Source: Brevundimonas mediterranea (lineage in GTDB: Bacteria; Pseudomonadota; Alphaproteobacteria; Caulobacterales; Caulobacteraceae). Taken from it: DNA of 64,000 bases. The number at the start of each line of letters is the position of its first letter. The first letter of the stretch is position 1. A program made the translations under genes and the position numbers. Positions 9,134 through 18,072 of the stretch are shown here, piece after piece. Below the pieces are notes generated by a model. The model saw only the letters and a program-made list of their open reading frames with translations. It ran no database searches and had not been told where the DNA came from. Location of the stretch: the NCBI RefSeq assembly GCF_014196125.1, contig NZ_JACIDA010000001.1, positions 868,001-932,000 of the forward strand, in the 5' to 3' direction.

Positions 9134-9149
9134 TTTGCAGATTTGCAAA
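9134..9149. promoter_or_regulatory. inverted repeat upstream of TonB receptor
   Basis: TTTGCA-GATT-TGCAAA, with perfect 6-base arms, 66 bases before the receptor start. A further direct copy of ATTTTGC lies 16 bases to the left. It may be a regulator site or part of the promoter region; no promoter hexamers are clear. Confidence 0.3.
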
Positions 9150-9199
9150 TTAGCTGTTCTGCATACGCTCTGGAATATCGCGAGCCATTGATCCGGCGA

Positions 9200-9213
9200 T
9201 GTAACCGGTTACG
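9200..9213. promoter_or_regulatory. LacI-family-like operator palindrome
   Basis: TGTAACCGGTTACG contains the perfect 12-base palindrome GTAACCGGTTAC (9201-9212). The even length and central CG are typical of LacI/GalR family operators. It lies 35 bases before the ABC ATPase start and about 130 bases before the divergent TonB receptor start, so one regulator could control both. No LacI-type regulator gene is in the window. Confidence 0.5.
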
Positions 9214-9247
9214 GTAGAGAAAAATGGAAGCGGTTCAGGGAAGAAGC

Positions 9248-10332
<1,085 letters not shown>

Positions 10333-10336
<4 letters not shown>

Positions 10337-10689
10337 CCGCGCTTTTCGTCACCGCCGATGAAGGCGCCGGCGATCCAGCTGACCACGCCGGTGACAATGG
10401 CCGCCCCGATTCCCGCCCACAGGCCGTCCACGGCGAAGCCGTTCAGGAACAGGGCGGTCAAGCCGATCATCGCCGCGTTCACGACCAGCAGGAACAGACC
10501 CAGGGTGACGACCGTGATCGGGAAGGTCAGCACCACCATGATCGGCCGCACGATCGCGTTGACCAGGCCCAGAATGATCGCCGCCGCGATCAGCGAGCCG
10601 TTATTTGTGAAGTCGACGCCCGGCACGATCTGGGCCGACAGCCACAGGCCGGCCATGGTGACGACGGCCTGGATGATGAAACGGATCAT
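10333..10689 (-). CDS. YvlD/DUF360-type phage-holin-like membrane protein
   Basis: A 118-residue inner-membrane protein with four hydrophobic helices (about residues 3-22, 33-52, 55-80, 88-112). The motifs [24 protein letters not shown] and [10 protein letters not shown] are characteristic of the YvlD/DUF360 family (called phage holin family 4 in some databases), whose role is unknown. The ATG is at 10689. The stop codon shares bases with the stop of the convergent ABC ATPase (TTAG at 10333-10336). It is divergent from the HIT protein gene with 122 bases between starts. Confidence 0.88.
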
Positions 10690-10811
10690 GTTGTCCTCAA
10701 TGATGTGGAAGCGTCACCATAACGCGGCTTGCCGGCAAAGGCTCCCCCTCGCCCGCCCCGGCTGCTAATCAAGGCGCTGATCCAGACCGCGACACGATAC
10801 GGAGACCGGCC

Positions 10812-11249
10812 ATGAGCCTTCACGGCGAATACGACCCCGACAACATCTTCGCCAAGATCCTGCGCGGCGAGATCCCCTCGGTGAAGGTGTGGGAGGACGA
10901 CCACGTCCTGGCCTTCATGGACGTGTTTCCCCAGTCGGAAGGCCATGTCCTGATCATCGCCAAACAGTCGCAGGCGCGGAACCTGCTGGAGGTCGAGCCG
11001 GACATCCTGGCCCGGCTGACCGCCGCCCTGCAACGCACGGCCGTGGCGGTCGAAAAGGCGCTGAAGCCTGACGGGATCGCCGTGATGCAGTTCAACGGCG
11101 ACGCCGGCGGCCAGACCGTCTTCCACCTGCATTTCCACATCATCCCCCGCTGGGCCGACCGGCCGATGAAGGGACATGGCCACGCGCCCATGGCCGAAGC
11201 CGCCGCCTTGAGGCCCCTGGCCGACAGGATCGCCGCAGAACTGGCCTGA
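10812..11249 (+). CDS. HIT family nucleotide-binding protein
   Basis: A 145-residue histidine-triad protein. The triad motif HLHFHI stands near residue 104, and the N-terminal DNIFAKILRGEIPSVKVWEDD and FPQSEGHVLIIAK are typical of the HinT-like branch that hydrolyses AMP-linked substrates such as adenosine phosphoramidates. Soluble, no signal peptide. The ATG at 10812 has GGAG about 7 bases upstream. It is followed by tRNA-Thr 68 bases downstream. Physiological substrate unknown. Confidence 0.93.
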   Translation: MSLHGEYDPDNIFAKILRGEIPSVKVWEDDHVLAFMDVFPQSEGHVLIIAKQSQARNLLEVEPDILARLTAALQRTAVAVEKALKPDGIAVMQFNGDAGGQTVFHLHFHIIPRWADRPMKGHGHAPMAEAAALRPLADRIAAELA

Positions 11250-11317
11250 GCGTGGCGGATCCGTCTTGCACAGGCGTGAATCCGTCCGCATAAGGCCAGC
11301 CAGTCCTCAAGACCGGG

Positions 11318-11393
11318 GCCGGTTTAGCTCAGTTGGTAGAGCGCCAGTTTTGTAAACTGGATGTCGCGGGTTCGATTCCTGCAACCGGCACCA
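11318..11393 (+). tRNA. tRNA-Thr (anticodon TGT)
   Basis: A 76-base cloverleaf: acceptor GCCGGTT pairs with AACCGGC, the anticodon stem CCAGT/ACTGG encloses loop TTTGTAA with anticodon TGT, and the T arm is GCGGG-TTCGATT-CCTGC. The terminal ACCA is encoded. All stems are well paired. Confidence 0.97.
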
Positions 11394-11686
11394 TCTCTTC
11401 ACGACTTGGCCCTGCAGTTTTGCAGGTGGCGCCTTAAGGGCGCAGCGGATCACAGACCGATATCGAACGGGTGCGCTTTCACGGCGTTTCAGTCGGGAAG
11501 GCACGGGCGACCACGCGGTATGGTCTTGACCATAGCCGAGCCCTGAAGGGTGGCGAGACGCCGATCGCGCCGAAACACTCAGGTCGGAACATCCTTGTCC
11601 GATACGGCTTAGGTATCTGACGGCCGCGAAGACACGCCGGGGCCACGGACGCAAGATACTCATCAATCGGCAGGGAAACGCCCTGA
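11394..11686. other. intergenic region without recognisable gene
   Basis: About 290 bases between tRNA-Thr and the ctaG-like gene. Short open frames here have no ribosome-binding site or family resemblance. The imperfect repeat GCGCCTTAAGGGCGC at 11430-11444 could be a short stem. The promoter for the oxidase cluster is presumably here, but I cannot point to it. Confidence 0.4.
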
Positions 11687-12385
11687 ATGCACGCCACTTA
11701 CTGCGGTCCTGCGCCGCTTCCGGGCGAACTCGCCACGAGCTGGAATCTGGACCCGATTCTTCTCGCCGCGCTGTTCGCGTTGGGCGTGGGCCTGCGGCGC
11801 GACCGGGCCGGGCTGGCCGGCGTGGCGGTGTTGGCGATCGCCTTCGTCTCTCCGCTCTGCGCCCTGTCGGCGGCCCTGTTTTCAGCGCGGGTCGTGCACC
11901 ACGTCCTGCTCATCGCCGTCGCCGCGCCGCTTCTGGCCCTGGCGGTCCCAGCGCGACGGCCGGCCGGGATCGTGATTCCCTTCGTGGTCTCGACCGCCGT
12001 CCTCTGGATCTGGCACATTCCCGCAGCCTATGACGCCGCCCTGGCCAACATCCCAGTCTATTGGGTGATGCAGATCTCGCTGCTCGGCAGCGCGGTGCTG
12101 TTCTGGCGGGCGGTCCTGGTCAGGGACGGATCGCCCGTGGATCGCCTCGTGTTTGTGATCGCCGCCTTCGCCCAGATGGGGCTGCTCGGCGCCCTGCTGA
12201 CCTTCGCCCCGACGTCCCTCTATGCGGCGCACAGCTTCGCGCCCCTGGCCTGGGGCATGACCCCGCTTGAGGATCAGGCCCTGGGAGGGCTGATCATGTG
12301 GGCGCCGGCGGGAATCCCCTACGCGATCGCAACCATCTGGATCGCGCGCCAGGGCTGGTCGCGACTGAAGGCGACGCGCGCATGA
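11687..12385 (+). CDS. ctaG: CtaG-family oxidase copper-assembly membrane protein (caa3 type)
   Basis: A 232-residue polytopic membrane protein with about seven helices, of the caa3_CtaG family (distinct from the periplasmic CtaG/Cox11 type). Conserved points include RVVHHVLLIAVAAPLLAL and LWIWHIPAAYDAAL, both with membrane-embedded histidines, and MTPLEDQALGGLIMWAP. The family is linked to copper insertion into heme-copper oxidases. It heads the cluster, and its stop overlaps the start of the CopD-like gene (ATGA). AGGGA lies about 11 bases before the ATG. Confidence 0.88.
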   Translation: MHATYCGPAPLPGELATSWNLDPILLAALFALGVGLRRDRAGLAGVAVLAIAFVSPLCALSAALFSARVVHHVLLIAVAAPLLALAVPARRPAGIVIPFVVSTAVLWIWHIPAAYDAALANIPVYWVMQISLLGSAVLFWRAVLVRDGSPVDRLVFVIAAFAQMGLLGALLTFAPTSLYAAHSFAPLAWGMTPLEDQALGGLIMWAPAGIPYAIATIWIARQGWSRLKATRA

Positions 12386-12891
12386 TCGACTGGCTCGCAC
12401 CCGCCGTTCCGCTGTTCAAGGCGGCCCATATCGTCGCCCTGGTGATCTGGTGCGGAGGGCTGCTGGCCCTGCCGTTGATGTTGACCCGCCATGACCCGAA
12501 CATCTCGATTGAAGACTATCGCGTCGTCCGGAACGCCTCGCACCTGACCTATACGATGTGCGTCACGCCGGCGGCCGTCATCGCCGTGATCGCCGGCACC
12601 TGGCTGATCTTCATGCGCGAGGTCTATGTGCCGTGGCTGTTCGCCAAGCTGGCGTTCGTCGCGATGCTGGTGATGGCCCATGGCTGGATCGGCCACACCG
12701 TCGCACGCATCGGCGAAGAGCCTGAAGAGCATAAGCCGCCCCGGCCCTATATTCCGATCGCCCTGGTTCTCGTGCCGATGTTGATGATCCTCACCCTGGT
12801 GCTGGCCAAGCCGGCGCTGACATGGGTCGTCCTGCCCGACTGGCTGACGGAACCCCGGGGTGGTCAGCTCCTGTTCGACACGCCCAGTTGA
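12382..12891 (+). CDS. CopD-like membrane protein
   Basis: A 169-residue protein with four predicted membrane helices (about residues 10-35, 55-80, 88-110, 127-155). HIVALVIWCGGLLALPLML and WLFAKLAFVAMLVMAHGW resemble the CopD/HemJ superfamily, with histidines positioned to bind heme or copper. It starts at the ATG that overlaps the ctaG stop by 4 bases and is translationally coupled to it. In this context it probably serves copper or heme handling for the oxidase. Its 3-prime end overlaps the convergent DUF2231 gene by 28 bases. Confidence 0.8.
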   Translation: MIDWLAPAVPLFKAAHIVALVIWCGGLLALPLMLTRHDPNISIEDYRVVRNASHLTYTMCVTPAAVIAVIAGTWLIFMREVYVPWLFAKLAFVAMLVMAHGWIGHTVARIGEEPEEHKPPRPYIPIALVLVPMLMILTLVLAKPALTWVVLPDWLTEPRGGQLLFDTPS

Positions 12892-13376
12892 TAGTCGAAG
12901 ACGAGTTTGCCGCCATGCCAGCCCGTTACCGCCACCACCCCGACACACAGGGCCGAGAGCAGGATGCCGTAAGGCAACACGGCCGTCTCATATCCATAGA
13001 GACGATGCCCCCAGTTCGCCCCGAGCAGCGCCAGCAGGGTCACCGCGATGATGAAATGGGTCCAGGCCGGAGCCCGCGCCCGGATGCCAGACACCATCAG
13101 CAGTTCGGCCGTACCGGAAACGCCCGCCAACATGCCGAACAGAAAACCCGTGCCTGCGGACCAAAGCGCGGCCCGGGCCCAGAAGCCGTCGCCCGTCCAC
13201 CAGTACAGGGCGTCCGCGCCCAGGGTGCAGAAGGTCAGGGCCACGGGGAAGGCGACGCTCATCGCATGAATCGGGTGACCGAACACCGCGACGCGCGACT
13301 CGGTCGCGGAAAATCCGGGCGCGGCCGCAATCGGGTCGATCAGGGCCTCGGCCTCCTCTTCGATCTTGTCCGTCAT
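12864..13376 (-). CDS. DUF2231 family membrane protein
   Basis: A 170-residue protein with a cytoplasmic N-terminus of about 25 residues and four membrane helices. GHPIHAMSVAFPVALTFCTLGADALYW is the conserved GHPxHPxxxxxP block of DUF2231, and a second histidine motif NWGHRLYGYE lies in the loop before the last helix. Proteins of this family often accompany cytochrome or copper genes. It lies on the opposite strand inside the oxidase cluster, its 3-prime end overlaps the CopD-like gene, and its start is only 21 bases from the proposed subunit II start. The ATG at 13376 is preceded by GGGACGGGAT. Confidence 0.85.
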   Translation of the reverse strand: MTDKIEEEAEALIDPIAAAPGFSATESRVAVFGHPIHAMSVAFPVALTFCTLGADALYWWTGDGFWARAALWSAGTGFLFGMLAGVSGTAELLMVSGIRARAPAWTHFIIAVTLLALLGANWGHRLYGYETAVLPYGILLSALCVGVVAVTGWHGGKLVFDYQLGVSNRS

Positions 13377-13397
13377 ATCCCGTCCCTGCCGCGTCCC

Positions 13398-14060
13398 GTG
13401 GTGGTTCTGACAACGGCGCTGGCGCTGGCGGGTTGCGAGGGGGCCCTGTCGACCGTCGACCCGGCCGGCCCCGCCGCCCGCACCATCGCCCAGATCTGGT
13501 GGGTGATGCTGATGGGGGCCGTCGCCATCTTCGCCCTGGTGATGGCCCTGGTCGCACTGGCGTTCCGGGCGCGCGCGCCCGTTGACGAGACCCGGCACGA
13601 GCGCCTGTGGGTGGTCAAGCTGGGCATAGCTTTTCCGGTCGTCGTGCTGCTGGCTCTGCTCGCCTATGGGCTGGCGGCGGGGGAGCGATTGCTGCCTAGG
13701 CAGGGCGCGGATGTCGTCCGCGTCGGCGCCGAGGCCCGCCGGTCCGCCTGGGCCTTCAGCTACGCCGATGTGGCGGGGCTGAGGACCGACCATGTGCTGC
13801 ACATTCCCGCCGGGCGGCCCGTCGATGTCGCGATCACATCCACGGACGTGATCCACAGCTTCTGGGCGCCGCGCCTGGCCGGCAAGATCGACGCCATTCC
13901 CGGCCATGTGAACATCCTGCGCATCGAGGCCGACGCCCCCGGCGTCTATGCCGGCCGAAGCGCCGAGTTCAGCGGCGTCGGCTACGACGATTTCGCCTTC
14001 ACCGTGGTCGCCCACGACCCCGCCTCCTGGGAGCGCTTCATCCGAAGCGGCACGCCATGA
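13398..14060 (+). CDS. heme-copper oxidase subunit II lacking CuA ligands (probable quinol oxidase)
   Basis: A 220-residue lipoprotein-like subunit II. A short hydrophobic N-terminus ends in the lipobox ALAGC (Cys13 from the proposed start), followed by two membrane helices (about residues 33-60 and 76-97) and the periplasmic cupredoxin domain. The usual CuA ligands CxxxCxxxHxxM are replaced position by position in SAEFSGVGYDDF (Ser, Ser, Tyr, Phe), as in quinol oxidase subunit CyoA. It therefore likely takes electrons from ubiquinol. The start is uncertain: no ATG fits, GTG 13398 or 13401 is the best choice, and no ribosome-binding site is evident. Its stop overlaps the subunit I start (ATGA). 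Confidence 0.85.
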   Translation: MVVLTTALALAGCEGALSTVDPAGPAARTIAQIWWVMLMGAVAIFALVMALVALAFRARAPVDETRHERLWVVKLGIAFPVVVLLALLAYGLAAGERLLPRQGADVVRVGAEARRSAWAFSYADVAGLRTDHVLHIPAGRPVDVAITSTDVIHSFWAPRLAGKIDAIPGHVNILRIEADAPGVYAGRSAEFSGVGYDDFAFTVVAHDPASWERFIRSGTP

Positions 14061-16540
14061 ACACGCTCCACCGCCACCGCCGCCTGACCGAAATCTGGTC
14101 GTCCGAGACCGGCGCTCGCGGCCTGTTCTCGACTGTCAACCACACTGACCTCGGTCGAATGTTCCTGGCCGTGTCCTTCTTCTTCTTCCTGGTCGGCGGC
14201 GTGCTCGCCATGCTGATCCGGGCCCAGCTGGCGACGCCCCACTCGGCCTTCGCCGGGCCGGAGATCTACAACCAGATCTTCACCATGCACGGGACCATCA
14301 TGATGTTCCTGTTCGCCATCCCGACGTTCGAGGGACTGGCGATGTATCTGCTGCCCAAGATGCTGGGCACGCGCGATCTCGCCTTCCCCCGCCTCTCCGC
14401 CTACGGCTTCTGGTGCTATGTCTTCGGCGGGATGATGCTGCTGGTGTCGATGGTGCTGGGCATCGCGCCGGACGGCGGGTGGTTCATGTATCCCCCGCTG
14501 ACCGGACCGATCTACTCGCCGGGCATCAACACGGATTTCTGGCTGATCGGCATCACCTTCGTCGAGATCTCGGCCATTGCGGCGGCGGTCGAGATCACCG
14601 TCTCGATCCTCAAATACCGCGCCCCCGGCATGTCGCTGGACAAGATGCCGATCTTCGCCTGGTACGCCCTGGTCACCGCCCTGATGATCCTGACCGGGTT
14701 TCCGCCCCTGATCCTGGGCTCGATCCTGCTGGAGCTGGAACGGGCCTTCGGCCTGCCCTTCTTCCAGGCCGAGTTCGGCGGCGACAGCCTGTTGTGGCAG
14801 CATCTGTTCTGGCTGTTCGGCCACCCTGAGGTCTACATCATCTTCCTGCCGGCGGCGGGTGTGATCTCGACCATCCTGCCGGTCATGTGTCGCACGACCC
14901 TGCTCGGCTATGCCTGGATCGTGGCTTCGGCGACGGGGCTGGCCTTCCTGTCGTTCGGCATCTGGGTCCACCACATGTTCACGACGGGGATCCCGCATAT
15001 GGGGCTGGCCTTCTTCTCTGCGGCCTCGACCCTGGTCGCGGTGCCGACCGGGGTCCAGCTGTTCGCCTGGATCGGGACCATGTGGAAGGGCAGGCCCAGC
15101 CTGCGCATGCCGATGCTTCACCTGCTCGGCTTCTTCTTCACCTTCGTGATCGGAGGATTGACCGGCGTCATGGTCGCGGTGGTGCCGTTCGACTGGCAGG
15201 CGCACGACACGGCCTTCATCACCGCCCACCTCCACTACGTCCTGTTCGGCGGCTTCGTCTTCCCGATCCTGGCCGGGCTCTACTACTGGATGCCCCACGT
15301 CAGCGGCCGTGCGCGTTTCTTCCGGCTGGGCGAGCTGGCCTTCGCCCTGGTCTTCATCGGCTTCCATGTCACCTTCCTGGCCATGCACTGGGTCGGTCTG
15401 TTGGGCCAGCGGCGCCGGATCTCGACCTATCTGCCGGAGGACGGCTGGACGACCGTCAACCTGATCTCGTCGATCGGCAGTTTCGTGCTGGCCATCGGCA
15501 TAGCCATGGTGATCGTCGATCTGGTGCTCCACGCCTTCACCGCACGCCGCAGCCGTCGCGACCCCTGGCAGGCCGGAACCCTGGAGTGGGCGATGATGAC
15601 GCCGCCGCCGGCGTATAATTTCGCCAGCCTGCCCCATGTCGACAGCCGTCAGCCGCTCGCCGACGATCCCGAGCTGACGCTCCGCCTTGCGCGCGGTGAA
15701 GGCTATCTCTCGGAACCCGAACAGGGGTGGCGCGAAAGCCTGACGGTCGAGGTCGCGACCGGCAAGCCGGACTTTCACATCATCTACCCGACCAACACCC
15801 GCCTGCCGATTCTGATGGCGGCGGTCACCGGGGTGTTCTTCGTCTCCCTGTTGCTGAAATTCTACTGGACGGTTCCTCTGGCGGTGGTCGGGGTGACGAT
15901 CCTGGCGTGGCGCTGGGCCTGGTCGCTGGGACGCACGACCGATCTGCCCCCTCGGTCGATCGGTCGCGGCCTGACGCTGCCCAACGCCACCCAGGTCAGC
16001 CGTTCACCGAGCTGGTGGGGGTCGGCCCTCCTGCTGACGGCCAATGCGACCTTCTTCGGTTCGCTGCTGTTCGGCTTCGCCTTCCTGTGGACTGTCGCCC
16101 CGTCCTGGCCGCCGCCCGCCTGGTTGACGTCGTCGGCGCCGGAACTGGCGCTGGGGGTCATCGGGGCCGGGCTTGGCGTGGTGTCGATCCGACGCGCCGC
16201 GCGGGCCAATCGAAAGGGCCAGGACGCCCGGCCTTGGCTGGGGCTGACGTTCGTCGCCGCCCTCGGCGTTGCTGCGGCGGCCGGCGGGGTCATCCTGCGG
16301 GCCCCCACGCCGGGCGACCACGCCTATGGGGCGACGCTGCTGGTGCTCGGATCCTACGCCCTGTTCCACGCCCTGCTGGCGGCGTTGATGATCGCCTTCC
16401 TGACCGCCCGCGTCGTAAAAGGCTTCACCTCGCCCAGCCGTCAGGCCGAATTCCCGGTGGTGACCCTCTGGGTCGACTACCAGGCCGGCGCCTCGACGCT
16501 GATCCTCGTCGTCGCCCATCTTCCGGGATTGCTGGCGTGA
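14057..16540 (+). CDS. heme-copper terminal oxidase, fused subunits I and III
   Basis: An 827-residue inner-membrane protein. The first 570 residues or so are subunit I with the heme and CuB ligands visible: TMHGTIM, the GHPEVY block with the His-Tyr cross-link pair, VHHMFTTG and AHLHYVLFGG. The Glu of HPEVY marks an A1-type proton channel. The remainder (about residues 590-827) is a subunit III domain with further helices (LLTANATFFGSLLFGFAFLW). The enzyme reduces oxygen to water and pumps protons. Paired with a subunit II that lacks CuA, it is probably a ubiquinol oxidase. It overlaps subunit II by 4 bases and the small downstream membrane gene by 4 bases. Confidence 0.93.
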   Translation: MNTLHRHRRLTEIWSSETGARGLFSTVNHTDLGRMFLAVSFFFFLVGGVLAMLIRAQLATPHSAFAGPEIYNQIFTMHGTIMMFLFAIPTFEGLAMYLLPKMLGTRDLAFPRLSAYGFWCYVFGGMMLLVSMVLGIAPDGGWFMYPPLTGPIYSPGINTDFWLIGITFVEISAIAAAVEITVSILKYRAPGMSLDKMPIFAWYALVTALMILTGFPPLILGSILLELERAFGLPFFQAEFGGDSLLWQHLFWLFGHPEVYIIFLPAAGVISTILPVMCRTTLLGYAWIVASATGLAFLSFGIWVHHMFTTGIPHMGLAFFSAASTLVAVPTGVQLFAWIGTMWKGRPSLRMPMLHLLGFFFTFVIGGLTGVMVAVVPFDWQAHDTAFITAHLHYVLFGGFVFPILAGLYYWMPHVSGRARFFRLGELAFALVFIGFHVTFLAMHWVGLLGQRRRISTYLPEDGWTTVNLISSIGSFVLAIGIAMVIVDLVLHAFTARRSRRDPWQAGTLEWAMMTPPPAYNFASLPHVDSRQPLADDPELTLRLARGEGYLSEPEQGWRESLTVEVATGKPDFHIIYPTNTRLPILMAAVTGVFFVSLLLKFYWTVPLAVVGVTILAWRWAWSLGRTTDLPPRSIGRGLTLPNATQVSRSPSWWGSALLLTANATFFGSLLFGFAFLWTVAPSWPPPAWLTSSAPELALGVIGAGLGVVSIRRAARANRKGQDARPWLGLTFVAALGVAAAAGGVILRAPTPGDHAYGATLLVLGSYALFHALLAALMIAFLTARVVKGFTSPSRQAEFPVVTLWVDYQAGASTLILVVAHLPGLLA

Positions 16541-16860
16541 AGGACATCCTGCGCATCCTGATCGCACCCCTGGTCTGGCTGGCCAGCTTCAGCGCGGTGT
16601 ACGGCCTGCACGGGCTGATCTGCGGACACGGGATCGGCGGGTCGGTCTTCGGCTTGGTCTCCGTCCCGCGTCTGCTGATGGGGGGCGCCTATGGGCTGGC
16701 GGTGCTGCTGCAGGTGGGTCTGATCCTGGCCCTTCACGCCGCTCGCTTCAGTTCGCCCTCGCCGTTCGTGCGCTTCGTCAGTCGCGCCACAGCCTGGGTG
16801 GGACTGATCGCGTCGGTTTGGACGCTGTTGCCGACGGTGGTCACGACCTACTGCCTTTGA
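16537..16860 (+). CDS. small membrane protein of the oxidase operon
   Basis: A 107-residue protein with three predicted membrane helices (about residues 5-25, 44-66, 83-104) and a cysteine-histidine motif LICGHG in the first loop. It starts at a GTG that overlaps the stop of the subunit I/III gene (GTGA), which makes it the last gene of the operon. Possibly a small accessory subunit or assembly factor. I do not recognise the family. An inverted GGCCGAC/GTCGGCC pair at 16863-16903 follows but lacks a T-run. Confidence 0.75.
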   Translation: MKDILRILIAPLVWLASFSAVYGLHGLICGHGIGGSVFGLVSVPRLLMGGAYGLAVLLQVGLILALHAARFSSPSPFVRFVSRATAWVGLIASVWTLLPTVVTTYCL

Positions 16861-16927
16861 CGGGCCGACAGCGAGCGATGATCACGCCTGGAGAGCGTCG
16901 GCCTTGAGATCGTCGCCCGGCCTGATT

Positions 16928-17239
16928 TCAAACCGTGTGCGCCGTCATACCGCGCGACATCATCCACGCCTGAACACGGCCCAATGTGGCGAGCGTCTGA
17001 GGCGTGAAGCCCTCGCCTGAGTTGATCACCTCGAGCAGCCAGGCGACCTCCCGTTCAGAAGTGGGCGTATGGGCGAGCAACAGGCTCTCGCACCGTCCAA
17101 TCCGCGCCTCATAATCGCGCTCGGCCGCGCAGCAGGCTTCGTAGGATGCAAATTCATCGGGCAGGAAGCCGTCGAAGCGGCGAAGGTTGTCCCATTCGGC
17201 GAACAGGTCGGCGAAGGTCGGCGTGTGGCTCTCGGCCAT
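16928..17239 (-). CDS. hypothetical protein
   Basis: A 103-residue soluble, acidic, mostly helical protein of unknown family, with three cysteines (EACCAAE and GRCESLL). GAGGAG lies 8 bases before the ATG at 17239, which supports translation from there rather than from upstream in-frame codons. It is the last gene of a minus-strand run that starts with the XRE regulator at 18994, 55 bases after the four-helix protein. No function can be assigned. Confidence 0.65.
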   Translation of the reverse strand: MAESHTPTFADLFAEWDNLRRFDGFLPDEFASYEACCAAERDYEARIGRCESLLLAHTPTSEREVAWLLEVINSGEGFTPQTLATLGRVQAWMMSRGMTAHTV

Positions 17240-17294
17240 GGTGGAAATCTCCTCGCCGTCAGCCCCTGGCGACGGCGAAATCAACAAGAGTGAG

Positions 17295-17720
17295 TTAGGC
17301 CGGCGCGCCAGGCAGCAATCGATACCGGCGCACCAGATGAGCTTCATAGGCGCCGGCCAGAAGCACGATCAGCAAGGCGATCCAGGTCGCAAGCCTGACC
17401 GTGACGGCCGTCCAGTTATAGATGAAGGCGGGGCCCAGGGCGGCGAAATGGGTCAGGACGACGGCGACTTGCAGACCAGCGGCGAACAGAAGCCACCAGC
17501 GGTCCGCCCGCAACGCCAGGCCGATCAGCCCGATCGCGCAAGCCAGGTCCACCAGGGCGACTCCCCAGCGGACATCGCCGAGCATCAGATGCTGCGCCAA
17601 GGGGCTCAGCATCATGTCCGCCAGCAAAAGCACGGCGGCCCAACGGTCGGCCCGACCGCCCCAGACGACAGGCGCGGCCAGGGCGACCAGACTGATGATC
17701 AGCAGCCCCGCCTGAAGCAT
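17295..17720 (-). CDS. hypothetical four-helix membrane protein
   Basis: A 141-residue protein with four to five hydrophobic helices, including segments at about residues 3-20, 27-45, 52-70, 76-95 and 107-126, and a basic C-terminus (LVRRYRLLPG). No conserved motif recognised. The start codon overlaps the stop of the preceding small gene (TGATG), so the two are translationally coupled. It resembles small integral membrane proteins of unknown function; possibly a membrane partner for the LuxR-type anchored regulator encoded just upstream. Confidence 0.7.
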   Translation of the reverse strand: MLQAGLLIISLVALAAPVVWGGRADRWAAVLLLADMMLSPLAQHLMLGDVRWGVALVDLACAIGLIGLALRADRWWLLFAAGLQVAVVLTHFAALGPAFIYNWTAVTVRLATWIALLIVLLAGAYEAHLVRRYRLLPGAPA

Positions 17721-18058
17721 CAGGCGTCCAGCGCCAGCGCCGTCGCTCCGCCGGCGGGCTGATCCTTGCCCTCCAGCGGTCCGCCGGCTGTGACGACTAT
17801 GCCGAGCGTGCGTGCGATGCGGGCCAGTCGGTCGTGACTGGCCACGAGCCGGGACCGCCCCTCGACAAGCGCCCCGGCCGCCGCCTGGACGTCGACCAGG
17901 GCCTGGTGGCCCGCCTGGGCGGCGAACCGGGCGCCGGCACGGTGGCGCGTCATGTCGTGGGTCAGAAGGCTGATTTCGGCGAGCGCCTGATCTAGCGCCT
18001 GTTCAGCGGTCTGAAGGCGTCCCGCGATTAAGTTAGCGAAGTCGGTCTTGTGATTCAT
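17720..18058 (-). CDS. hypothetical helical protein
   Basis: A 112-residue soluble protein rich in Ala, Leu and Gln with heptad-like spacing (residues 5-90), likely a helical bundle or coiled coil. No known domain. The start is uncertain: the ATG at 18058 has GGGA upstream, while an ATG at 18088 in the same frame would overlap the LuxR-type gene. It lies between the LuxR-type membrane-anchored regulator and the four-helix membrane protein, coupled to both. Confidence 0.6.
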   Translation of the reverse strand: MNHKTDFANLIAGRLQTAEQALDQALAEISLLTHDMTRHRAGARFAAQAGHQALVDVQAAAGALVEGRSRLVASHDRLARIARTLGIVVTAGGPLEGKDQPAGGATALALDA

Positions 18059-18072
18059 GGCGAAGATCCCGG

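Noticed and set aside
12864..14015. Long minus-strand open frame continuing upstream of DUF2231 through the subunit II region
   Set aside because: Only the part from ATG 13376 down has membrane-protein character; the upstream extension is antisense to subunit II and reads as low-complexity, His/Gln/Asp-rich sequence.
13982..15778. 598-codon minus-strand open frame antisense to the oxidase genes
   Set aside because: Its translation is dominated by Arg, Gln, Asp and Glu with no fold-like pattern, which is typical of antisense frames in high-GC DNA. The plus strand encodes a clear heme-copper oxidase.
16863..16903. GGCCGAC/GTCGGCC as a terminator after the oxidase operon
   Set aside because: The loop is 27 bases and no T-run follows on either strand.
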